Below are positions 1-9,800 of a stretch of DNA of 64,000 nt, piece after piece; positions within the stretch are counted from its first letter, which is position 1; each line of letters begins with the position of its first letter. Made by a program: the position numbers and the translations under genes. Source of the DNA: Fragilariopsis cylindrus CCMP1102. Taxonomy: Eukaryota > Bacillariophyta > Bacillariophyceae > Bacillariales > Bacillariaceae. The stretch spans positions 1 to 64,000 of the forward strand of contig FMBT01000374.1 in NCBI GenBank assembly GCA_900095095.1. The letters run 5' to 3'. The notes beneath the pieces are model-generated. The model was not told the DNA's origin, ran no database searches, and saw only the letters and a program-made list of their open reading frames with translations.

Positions 1-990
1 TGGTGTTGAGACTCCATTCAGAAAACGTCCTTGAATGTTTCTTGTTCCATTCATATTACATTCAGCTTCGCCCACCAGTTTGAGTGTATCTTCATTGAAA
101 TTGGAACTAGTCTCGAAGTTCCATCTCAATTCGTTACCTGACGATGAAGCCTCTTGATCATTACCGTCGGAGAAAAAAGCGTCTACACCGGGACACGTGG
201 TATTTCCCATACCATGGAATTGAATGGCGGTGTATCCTCCTTTCCCACTAAAATAATTGTCAATTTTTTCCACAGCAGCATGGAACATGTTGTTGGTACC
301 GTGTGCCGCATCCGCTTCATTATATCGACTATCACAGTCAGATTTTGGGCTATTCTCGTCCTTGCCGTTGGTATATCGTTCTGAACCAGCCAACAGCAGT
401 GATTTGGCATTGGAGTTCTTGAAGATAGATGTACCTTGGGCATAGGTTCCTTTATCGGACCAGGGGTGTGGAATGTCTATCGATACCTTCGTTAAAAAAA
501 TGTCGTTTTTCCGAAGGCGTATAATGACGGTTCCCCATAGATATTCAAAATATTTAGAATATACATTACTATTGTTTTCGTATGATTGAGTCGGTAAAGA
601 AGATAGGACACAATAATCGTAATCGTCCTCGTCCGTAAATCGTGCTGTAGTATACTTTGCTTCTGTTAGACTATCTGGGATAGGAATTGATTCGCATCGG
701 GGATCTGCGATGAGCATGGATTTTACGACACTCTTCCAATCATTGATTTGAGCATCGTTAGGAGCTGCGTATAATTTTATATTAGGATCTTCCCTAGGGA
801 CACGATTGCGGAGTTCTTTTGTCAATTCTGACAGGGTAACACAAGGTGCCTGCCCGCAGTAGAGCTGATCTGTACTTGGACTTGTACTTATACTTGTAGT
901 TTGACGCAAGTGTGCTCCATTACTAATATCGAGGAGTAGAGTAGTGACAAACGTGGTAGTAAGAAAGTAGGTTGGGGTAGTAAATTTCAT
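1..990 (-). CDS. Secreted protein of unknown function, 5' part only (runs off left edge)
   Basis: The open frame begins at an ATG at 990 and runs without a stop to base 1, giving 330 codons; the 3' end is outside the window. The N-terminus (MKFTTPTYFLTTTFVTTLLL..., cleavage near ISNGA) looks like a signal peptide, so the product is probably secreted or enters the endomembrane system. The mature part has scattered Cys residues and a well-ordered stretch with the motifs IPHPWSDKGTYAQG, LLLAGSERYTNG, DAAHGTNNMFHAA and FHGMGNTTCPG. Invariant-looking His, Asp and Ser in these motifs would fit a hydrolase, but I do not recognise the family and assign no reaction. No intron is needed over the visible part. 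It is transcribed leftward, in the same direction as the LHCX gene, which ends about 1.5 kb away. Confidence 0.72.
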   Translation of the reverse strand, partial: MKFTTPTYFLTTTFVTTLLLDISNGAHLRQTTSISTSPSTDQLYCGQAPCVTLSELTKELRNRVPREDPNIKLYAAPNDAQINDWKSVVKSMLIADPRCESIPIPDSLTEAKYTTARFTDEDDYDYCVLSSLPTQSYENNSNVYSKYFEYLWGTVIIRLRKNDIFLTKVSIDIPHPWSDKGTYAQGTSIFKNSNAKSLLLAGSERYTNGKDENSPKSDCDSRYNEADAAHGTNNMFHAAVEKIDNYFSGKGGYTAIQFHGMGNTTCPGVDAFFSDGNDQEASSSGNELRWNFETSSNFNEDTLKLVGEAECNMNGTRNIQGRFLNGVSTP

Positions 991-1379
991 GATTTTCGAA
1001 TCTTAAGCTATTGGTTGTATTTAAATTGTTGGATATTGTTGGTTGATAGGTAATATGATGTGGGTTTTGTGTTTTTATGAGAAGGTAATATACCTATACT
1101 TGAAATTATTTAAAATGTTGCTCAAGTTGATGGTTCGGGTATTTTTCTAATCGTGAATCGTGCATCGTGAATTGCCTATGCGGGATTCGAAAGGTGACCA
1201 ATTACTCTAACTTCAACTCATCAATTAAGGGTGCTGCGATTTTTAATTATTTCGTTCGTACGTTCGAGTCACTGAGTCGAACCATTCGACTCATCATTCA
1301 ACTCATGAATCAAATATTTATGAGTCGAATGCGCGCGCGCTTGGGGGGCTGTGAATTTTCACGTATTTTCAATTTTTTT
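991..1379. other. Intergenic, upstream of the secreted-protein gene
   Basis: AT-rich with no convincing gene. A cluster of TGAGTCG / CGACTCA words lies at about 1256-1330, followed by a (GC)n run near 1330. TGAGTC is the half-site recognised by bZIP proteins in general; whether the cluster is bound here is unknown. Confidence 0.4.
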
Positions 1380-1960
1380 TCAATCGAGGATGTTAAAAAT
1401 AATGAAAGATACCAGCAAAGATTCATCGAGAAGGTATATCAGACTCACATGCGAGGCTTGAATAGAAGAAAGTATTGGGAGAACTGTCAATGAAAAGGAA
1501 CGAAGATCCGAATACTATATTCGAATCATTAGCAGCAATCAAGTTGCTATACTCTGGTACGAAAATACCACTGAAGGATGAAGAAATATGAAAGACGCCA
1601 TCTTTGAAAAGCTTGAATACAGCAAAAGATCTATGGACCCTGAAGAACCCAAACAAGGTATTTACTTATAGAATTCTACAGGAAGAGATTCTTAAAGCGA
1701 ATTAAGTTTTACATAAGAGTGTGGTAGCAGGTTCTCAAGCCAGAGAAGTTGTCCTATTTACAAATACTCAAGGTAGAGGCAATGGCAGAGGAGGTGGTAG
1801 AGGAAGAGGAGGAGGACGCCGTGAAGGGTGAGGCGATACAGGAGGTCGATCATAAACAGGAGGTAGAAATACCTATGGTCCAAAAAAAGCGAAAACGAAA
1901 AGAAAGAGGATCATAGTATGTTAACTACTACAAAAGATGATGAATGATCTTTTGAGAGTG
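1380..1960 (+). mobile_element. Fossil of a Ty1/copia-like retroelement (gag region)
   Basis: Short open pieces on the plus strand read like the gag part of diatom copia elements: a helical segment with KNEDP- and SLAAIK-like words, followed by a Gly/Arg-rich tract (about 1770-1840). The copy is broken in several places, and no long terminal repeats or pol domains are visible nearby, so only a fragment survives. Its decay suggests an old insertion. The family call rests on resemblance alone. Confidence 0.35.
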
Positions 1961-2462
1961 TGTGAGGATGAATATGTATTGAGTCATATCATAATGTGTT
2001 ATTAGCACCATTCCAACATGTTATATTTATTACTAATCTGCGACAGTGACATCCACTAGCATTTTGAATCAATATTCATTATCCTTACCGCATATTCTTA
2101 GTCATGTAAATAGTACAGGTAGCGGAAGAGTTTAGTGCTATAAATGAATTGCTTACTGCTGTAAGAAGACAACTATTTGCAGGGAAATACGAAATTGATA
2201 TAAAGGAACTAACAACGAGCAGTAAATGATGTGATAAATTAAGCGAAAGTAAGAAATTCATGATAATTTTGTATTAAGAAGGTCTTTTTAGTCGATAGAA
2301 TTATTTTTAAATTTAGTGTATTCCCTATTAGCAGTTTCGTATTTTTCAATAATAATGCAAGATGCTCTATCTGTACATATTATTGTTCATTTCTTGTGGA
2401 ATTGTGTTGTTGTTGTTGGTGGTGGTGATGAATTGCAATTGCAATCGCTTTTCCTGCTTAGC
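1961..2462. other. Intergenic, nothing recognised
   Basis: AT-rich sequence between the retroelement fossil and the 3' end of the LHCX gene. A (TTG)n/(GGT)n stretch at about 2408-2430 would lie in the LHCX 3' UTR or just beyond. No gene or RNA is supported. Confidence 0.4.
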
Positions 2463-3344
2463 TTAGCTTGATGCAGTGAAATGTTGAATGATACCCATAC
2501 CATCCGTCAATTCTTGTGCCATGAAGCCCGTAGCGGCTAACATCGCAAGACGTCCGTTTTGTAATTCTTTCGTTTGCATAATTCGAAATTCTTCTTCATC
2601 CGTTGGTTTTAATCCCAATGGATCAAAACCGATATCACCAGGAATATAATCCGAACGTAATAGTCCTGGTTGATCCACCGGGACTTGTTCTGGTGGTACC
2701 CATCCAACAGTGGCACGGTATTGTTCCGCAGCACCGATCGCAATGGTTAAGATGAGCCAAAATCCAACACTATTTATTGATCGATGAATAGTTATGATAA
2801 TGATGATGAAAGGGGAGAGAGAGCAAGAAAAATTAAATTAGACAATTGATTCATTCATTGGTCGACACGCAAAATTCATTCATTATTCATTATACATGGT
2901 AGTGGTATTTCAAGACGTTACAAAACATACAACGTCTGTCCCGACACAACAAAAATTAAATCAAAAGAAAGACTTCTTTCTAACTTACGGTACTTGTGCT
3001 AAGTGAGTGATAGCAGGACCAGTGATTTGACTGTCGAACAGGAAGGAGGATCCTTCTACTTGTTCTCCTACCAGGAATCCCACGACTGCCAGCATCGCCA
3101 CACGTCCATGCGTTAATTCCGCTTCACGGTATCTCTTTAATGTATTATCATCTGCCTTTTCCGCAAATCCTAATGGATCAAATAATCCCACCGGATCCAA
3201 AGCACCGACCATATCATCAATGAGAGCGGCACTGAGGGCAGTGTTAGTGACAGCAGCAGAGTTGCTGCGTTGACTGACCGGTGCGAAAGCAGTGGTAGAA
3301 CCGAGAAGGGCAAGAAGAGTAGTGGTAGCGGCGACGGATTTCAT
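2463..3344 (-). CDS. Lhcx: Fucoxanthin chlorophyll a/c-binding protein, LHCX (LI818-like) clade
   Basis: Two exons, 3344-2989 and 2769-2463, are separated by a 219-base GTAAGT..AG intron. Joined they give 220 residues, the normal LHCX length. The product is a thylakoid light-harvesting protein; LHCX members act in photoprotective quenching (qE) and are induced by light stress. The N-terminus ([10 protein letters not shown]) is a classic diatom plastid presequence with the ASAFAP-type cleavage site. Helix 1 carries [20 protein letters not shown] and helix 3 carries [18 protein letters not shown], the chlorophyll-binding Glu/Arg motifs. The phrases FFDPLGF-like '[12 protein letters not shown]', '[18 protein letters not shown]' and '[13 protein letters not shown]' match the LHCX clade better than LHCF or LHCR. 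The intron falls just before the helix 2 segment ([19 protein letters not shown]). Which numbered LHCX it is cannot be told. Confidence 0.92.
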
Positions 3345-4328
3345 TTTGAGATAGGATTTAGTTTTGAAGTTAGTTTATTGTTTTTTGTTTTGATTTGTTT
3401 GTTAAGACAATTTGATTTTATGAGAAGTGTAAGGAATGTGAATTATTTCGACGACAAGAAACAAACAAAACAAAGCAAACAAAAGGATCACATGCATCCC
3501 AACACACAGCGATGATTGATGACGGTAATCATTCGCATCATTAGATTTTATTTACTCGTGCCAGCCACTGTGTGCAATCATGTCGATCTTGGCGCAAGGA
3601 GGATTGCTGACAGAATCATTCCGTCGTGTTCTCATTTTCAGATCTAATGCTGAATACCCTTCTTGTGCATCAGCGGACAGGACGATACAAAGTACAAGTC
3701 GAGTGAATCGACTCAGCATTTTGTATTGAAACGACGCACTTTGATTGGCTGAATAGAACTCGCACTTTGTTAGCACTGTTACAAGAAGAACGATGTGGCG
3801 TGTCAGAAGAATTGATCATCATTTTTGTGACTGAAATTCTATTGCGAGACAGAAGATACTATTGAAGTTACAACTTGTATGTACTTTCGGTACAGTGGTA
3901 CTAACAGCAATATGCAGCCATAGCGTACCATACCTACGATCACGCGGGAATCAATGATTTCAACGGAAGCAATCGTGCAGTCCCACTTTGTTTTGAACTT
4001 CTTGTATTGCTGATTTTCATTGATAGTTCACGTAATTTTCAAAATACGACTCGACTCAACTCCGTATGTGTGTGTGATCATCAGTTTTGTATCGGTTTGC
4101 TTTGCTCAACTCCTGCTCAACGTACTCAGCTCGAATTTTTAAGAGACGAAGGACGGAATGCAACACGGTAACAACTAAACCAACGAGAACAAGCAAAGAG
4201 AAAATATTCCAGTTCAGTTCAGTTCTCATACTATTCAAAAAAGATCTTTGTCGCAAAACAACTCTCGAAAAACTCTTACGTAAAACCAACATTCTAAAAT
4301 AAAAACAAAACAAAACAAAATATCAAAA
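3345..4328. other. Divergent intergenic region between Lhcx and the 118-residue gene
   Basis: About 1 kb shared upstream of two divergently transcribed genes. It probably contains the light-responsive Lhcx promoter, but I see no site I can name with confidence. A 74-codon frame on the minus strand at 3552-3776 has no recognisable content and is not called. The last 50 bases before 4329 are A-rich (repeated AAAACAAAACA), typical of a 5' UTR. Confidence 0.4.
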
Positions 4329-4685
4329 ATGGCCGTCGAACCAGTTATTACCAAGGAAGAATCACCAAAGAAAAGTATGCTGGGAAGTATTGGATTTGGT
4401 GGTAAGGAAGGAAAACCGAAAAAAGAGAAGAAGGTCAAGGAAAAGAAAGTCAAGAATAACGCTGGTGGTGGTGGTGATGATGATAACGATGATAGTTCCG
4501 TTTGCAGTACTACTAGTAATGGTGATAAGAATTGGTTAGGACTAGAAAAGAAAAAACCACGTGCGGAGTATCAAGCTGAGATTGATGAATTACGATTAAA
4601 ACTGGTGGCAGTAGAAGATGAACTGGCCACCAAGACTACTCAATTGGATCGATTCCTGAATTGGGCACGTCAAATGCCTAGATAA
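4329..4685 (+). CDS. Small charged protein with C-terminal coiled coil, unknown function
   Basis: 118 residues. The ATG lies in a good context (AAAATGGCC). Residues 1-75 are disordered and very lysine-rich (KEGKPKKEKKVKEKK), followed by a Gly run and an Asp run (GGGGDDDNDD). Residues 78-112 (EYQAEIDELRLKLVAVEDELATKT..., written here in part) have clear heptads with Leu at a/d positions, predicting a short coiled coil and probable dimerisation. There is no signal peptide or membrane segment, so it is probably cytosolic or nuclear. I do not recognise a family. The A-rich leader, clean start and ordered C-terminus argue that it is real. Confidence 0.6.
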   Translation: MAVEPVITKEESPKKSMLGSIGFGGKEGKPKKEKKVKEKKVKNNAGGGGDDDNDDSSVCSTTSNGDKNWLGLEKKKPRAEYQAEIDELRLKLVAVEDELATKTTQLDRFLNWARQMPR

Positions 4686-5511
4686 ATTGGATCGATCAAT
4701 ATCAATATCAACATCGATATCAATAGAATGAGAATGATCTATAATATGGTATATGTGAATGCAATCATCGATCATCAATCATGTACCATTTAATTGTCGG
4801 GTGTTTCCTATTATAATATTTCGAACAAACAAACAAACGGATCTATTCGACATTCTCACTCTCTCTCTCTCTCTGTGTCGTCGACAATGAGAGATGGGCG
4901 TGCAACGGTAGTCGAATCGCCCACCCCAAAGAATAACAACACAATCCTGTAAACAATAATAATGATAGGACTATAAAATAATGCATACTGTAAATCCAAA
5001 AGTTTTGTATGTATACTCGAAAAAAATTAGTTTTTTCTAAACGAAAAAAAAAAATCATAGAATTTTCTTCACACATTAAAATTTAGTTAGAAATACAACA
5101 TTGTCACTACCTACTAAGGTAGTAGAAGCGCTTATTTCATCCTATTTCGGTGTCACGTCCAGGATTTAACTCCACGTCCAATGCATTCTTCTCCATACAG
5201 TAGTATTATTCATCTTAAAAGCAAGAGCTACTAGTAATCAAGATTTTCTATCACGTTCAGTATTGTCGTTCGCACGACTGCCAGAATCATGATCAATCAT
5301 GAATGAATCCACGATTCATTCGAGTGATTCATTCATTCGTTTATTTAAAGTTTTTGTGTGAACGCGAATGATGCAAGAATCGTGCTTACTAACTAGTACA
5401 CAATCAATCTTGTGTTTTTTAGTCTTTTTTTTTACTCGACGCTCTACCATTCGATTCGCATCCATTGGCACTCTTGCACCTATATCACAAAACTCAAATA
5501 GACAAGGACTA
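4686..5511. other. Intergenic with microsatellite
   Basis: A (CT)n run at about 4856-4874, then AT-rich sequence. At 5288-5342 there is an imperfect palindromic cluster of GAATGAATC/GATTCATTC words. No gene is supported. Confidence 0.35.
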
Positions 5512-5645
5512 TATACACAAGACAAGACAAGACAAGACAAGACAATAGGATAGACAAGACAAGACAAGACAAGACAAGACAATAGGATAGACAAGACAAG
5601 AATAGAATAGAATAGACAAGAATAGAATAGAATAGAATAGAATAG
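5512..5645 (+). repeat. Pentanucleotide tandem repeat (ACAAG)n/(AATAG)n in the leader of the next gene
   Basis: Pure and interrupted pentamers: ACAAG blocks, an ATAGG junction, a second ACAAG block, then AATAG blocks. The ~40-base compound unit (ACAAG)4-5 + ACAATAGGAT occurs twice. It ends 13 bases before the ATG at 5658, so it lies in the 5' UTR or core promoter of that gene. Confidence 0.85.
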
Positions 5646-5657
5646 ACACAACACACA

Positions 5658-6446
5658 ATGCATGCCATGATTAATGATAACGCTGTAAGAAGCAGCAATT
5701 GTTATGATTGTAATAAGTGTGCAACGACACGAAGTGAATATAATGATAGATTGACTTCATTATTGAGACGGAATGAAGAATTAGAAGTTGAATTGCAAAA
5801 TGAACAAAGATTGAATCAACGATATCAAATAAAAACAAATGTACAAAATATATTGATAAAAGAACTTACTACAATAGTAGAAAGTGACAGTGATAGGAAC
5901 AAGGATAACGACCTGCTACCTATAAAGAATGCAGAACGAGTCGCAGAATTTTCAATGGAGATAGAAAAAACGAAACAACAGCAACGACAGCAACAACGAG
6001 GAAATGATAATGAGCATGAATTTCTCGATCCTCTGAATCTAAATCACGATGATAATGATAAAGGTGTAGACGACGACGATGATGACATGACCCAATCACT
6101 TTCATCAGATGAAAGCAATAATGAATTGTTGGTACTGTTAGAAAAGGAACGTGCTGATTATTTTGAAAATAAAAATGAATCACTCAAAAGAAGTGTTGAC
6201 ACATTTAAATGCAAAAGTTCCGAACGTGAAATACGCCATGCAATTTCATTACGTAATATGAGAAATCAAATTGAATCACTTGAGGTACAGTTAAAACGCA
6301 ATAGTGTTCAACTTCAACTGCAAGAAGTAGAAGAGCAAGAAGAACGTATGAATCAATTCGAAGTTGAAAATATAAAATTAAAATTAAAATTGACACACTA
6401 TCGTCGTCATGATGAAAAAAATTCAACATCCACGAGACAAAATTAA
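5658..6446 (+). CDS. Coiled-coil protein, unknown function
   Basis: 262 residues from the ATG at 5658. A CxxC-x-C arrangement near the N-terminus (NCYDCNKCATT, residues 14-24) could bind a metal, but only three Cys are present. Residues ~28-80 and ~155-250 are heptad-rich (LRRNEELEVELQNEQRL; IESLEVQLKRNSVQLQLQEV), separated by an acidic disordered linker with a (D)n run. There is no signal or membrane segment. A second in-frame ATG (residue 4) is an alternative start. No family is recognised; cytoskeletal or scaffold roles are possible but unsupported. Confidence 0.6.
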   Translation: MHAMINDNAVRSSNCYDCNKCATTRSEYNDRLTSLLRRNEELEVELQNEQRLNQRYQIKTNVQNILIKELTTIVESDSDRNKDNDLLPIKNAERVAEFSMEIEKTKQQQRQQQRGNDNEHEFLDPLNLNHDDNDKGVDDDDDDMTQSLSSDESNNELLVLLEKERADYFENKNESLKRSVDTFKCKSSEREIRHAISLRNMRNQIESLEVQLKRNSVQLQLQEVEEQEERMNQFEVENIKLKLKLTHYRRHDEKNSTSTRQN

Positions 6447-6579
6447 TCAATGAATAAGGACGATGTCGACAACACATCATGGTATGATCAGCGAGGAGAA
6501 GAGAAGAAGACGAAGGAGTGAATTTCTCATCATCATCACCACCACCAAGTAAAATCCATTTGTCCTACTGTGATGATAA

Positions 6580-6614
<35 letters not shown>

Positions 6615-6800
6615 ACAGCAGCAGAAAAAGATTGAAATTACATCGAAGTAATGTCAAGATTGCCCCTAGTTGAAGAACGAAAAAACTGGAACACTTTTTA
6701 TAAGACTTTAAGGACGAAGAATCTATTAGACTCTATGAGATAGTAACATCTTATCATTACAATTATTTTATAACGCACCGCTACGTAAATATTGTTATTA
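6447..6800. other. Short convergent 3' intergenic region
   Basis: Space between two convergent genes, containing an (AACAGC)n stretch at about 6581-6625. No gene is supported. Confidence 0.4.
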
Positions 6801-9800
6801 TTACACTTCATTACTTCTTAGATTGGCTTGTGCCAAATTATGGATTTCATCCTGTAATGCCTGATTCACTTGCTTCATTGTATCAAATTGCATATCCTTA
6901 GCGGTTACGTAATCTGTCATTTCCGCTAATAGTCGTTCTAATTCTGTGGTACGTTCCAATGCATGCCGCGTTTCTTGTTCCATTCCTGACATCTCTTCTA
7001 CCGCCTTCCCTTGCTCGTATAAAGTACGGTACATATGCGCATCTTCTAATGCCTTCCGTTTCTGGATACGTAACAATTCCGCTTCTTGCAGTAACGATTC
7101 ATGGTCGGCTATCAATTTTTCAATATCTCGTATATTCCGTCCACCACGACAAAGTCGAGCGACTTCCTTTGAAAGACTTTCATTCTTTTTTTTATAATTA
7201 TTACGCTCACCCTTCAATTGTTGATTCTGTTTTTGGATTGCTTCTAATTGACTCTGACACGATGATGCCTTTTCTTGTTCGCCCTGAATTCGATTTTTAT
7301 TATTTTTGATAGCATTCAATGCAGATTCTAATTCCTTTCGGCATTGTATTTCCACTTTCGTTTTGGATTCTAAATCTCTCTGAAGGGTTTCATGGCGTTG
7401 ATACGATGCTTTTAGTTGTGAGCGTAATGCGTCATGCTGAGCGACTTGTTTGGATAATTCCGCGTTAGTTTTTTGTAATTCCTCTAACTTTACCAGTTTC
7501 GATTCACGGGCTTCAACGGTCGCACCCAAAACGGCCTTTTCGTTCTGTAATGAACGATTGAGTTTTTCTATTCCAATAACCTTTTTGTCTCGTTCCTTAA
7601 TCTTTCCTTCTAATTCATTTAGAGCGTGTTTGTGATTCGATTCGACTATTTGTGTTGACTCATGTTGAGATTGCATACTCCGTTCGATGTGACGTTTCGA
7701 TATTTGGATACGTTCACAATCTTGCTGTGATTGTTTCAATTCCTGCTCCGTATTAGCTAATACTTGTTTCGTCTTATGATGGACCGTTTCAGATTTCTTT
7801 ACCTGTCGTTGAAGTTCGGTAGTAACCTTGTCTTTACGAGTCAATTGTGCACGAAGAAATTCCAATTCACGCTGTAATTCCTTGACCTGTACGGTATCAT
7901 CCATTGTCGCTGATGCGCCGGCAGAGCTACTTCCTACGTCCGCCATACCAGGAGCAATAATAGACACATCCTCGACATCATGATATTCTGTTCCTCCAGG
8001 AGTCCTAACAACAACGTCGTTGGGGTTATCACCGCTGATTTTGGACGGGCAGGATGGAGATAACGGCGCCATGGTACCATTATTATTATCATTATTGCTG
8101 CTGCTACTGCTGCTGATACACAACGGTCCGTCACCACCACTATTCGTAGAAAGAGTATCGTCGTCGTTTTTACAACCACCAAAGGATTGTTCGCGTGATT
8201 GTTGGGATGGGGGTGGAAGAGAAAGTGCCTGGAAAGACGACGGTGACATTGTAAATGACTTGGTAGTATTGTTGTTGCTATTATCGATGACATTGGGCGT
8301 ACTTGTTGTTTTTGTGTTAACATGAGATAGACCTCGCAACTCAATATCTCGATATGAAACTTTCTTATTATCTAAATGTGCAGGTTTGCCTTGATAGTTA
8401 GCAATCCCTAGTGCAAGAAGAAATAATTCTCTCGTCATACGATTTGGTGTTTCTAACTCCAAACGTGGTATCCTCGTCCTTCGTTGTCCACTATCCTCTG
8501 AGGACGATAATAACGAAAATGGCGATGTATGATCAACAATGCAGTAATCCTCTAAAAATTGATGCGTCTTACTTGTATAGCAAGAAGAAGAAGGACGACT
8601 ACTACTTCCATCTACACGATCTTCGACTTCTTTTAGTATTCGGGGTGGGATTGCCGGAAAAAGTAAATCAACGTGACGTGGATTTGTTGGGTTGGCAACA
8701 GCAGCAGAAACTTGCAACAACGGTATATCCGTTAATGGTGCATATTCTTCTTGTGGAGATGCTCGGCAATATATATGTACCAAATTCACATTCACAATTT
8801 TCTTCTTCTTTTTCGCTATAGTCGCAAGCTGTTGCTGTTGCTGCTGCGACGACGACGATGATGTAACCATATCAGAAGGGGTATATGTAACAATTTTACG
8901 TGCTGCACCGACTTCAATCCTAAATGATTTGCCCCAAGCTAATGTTGTTGTTGTTGTTGCTACTGCTGCTGCTGTCGTTGTTGTCGGTGCTGTGGTCTTA
9001 CTTATACTTGTACTCACGACATCATCAACACCGCTACTCCCACGACCTATTAGATTAATAAACGTTGCACTACCACGTGTCATCATTGCCTGTCTTGCAC
9101 CATTAAATAATACCATATCAGCTTGGATCGGTACAACTAAATCACAAATAATACGTTCAACATCATCCTCATCTACTTCTACTTCTTCTTCTTCGACTTC
9201 GTGATCATCATTGTCATTGTCATCATCATCTAGCAGGGAAACATTATTCGCAATCGTATTCGTAGCATCATCATCATCATCCGCATCGTCGTAATCGTCA
9301 TCAGCATTCATAATTGCACTTGCATTCGAAGAATCCTTGGATGATAATGATGCTGATGAACCACCATGATCTTTCCTGATAACGTTGCTTTTAATACTAT
9401 TGTTACTAGTATCAGTAACGTTATCATCTTCATCATCGTTATTTTTATTCGATGATAATAACCCCTTAGTGCTAGTAGGTGGGGGGAGACAAGGAAGGCA
9501 AGACCGGATGGTAACAATACAACGTAACTTTTTCCCTACTAAAGTCGTATTGGGTTGAAATGTTGGATTGGTCGCACCAACTAATATAATCCATTCTTCA
9601 TCTTTTGTTGCTATAGTATTATTCGTTGTTATTGTTCCATTTGTTTTTGCTTTCGATTTCCTATTATTTTTCTTATTAGTAGTAGATGCCAATGAAATCG
9701 TATGACTTGATATCCCTGCAGTTGACGTTGAAGCAGTATATGATGAACCAGTACCAGAGGATGATGAGGATGATGAGGACGATGAATAGGATGAATATGA

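Noticed and set aside
3552-3776. 74-codon minus-strand frame between Lhcx and the next gene
   Set aside because: No domain, signal peptide or codon pattern; lies in a probable promoter region.
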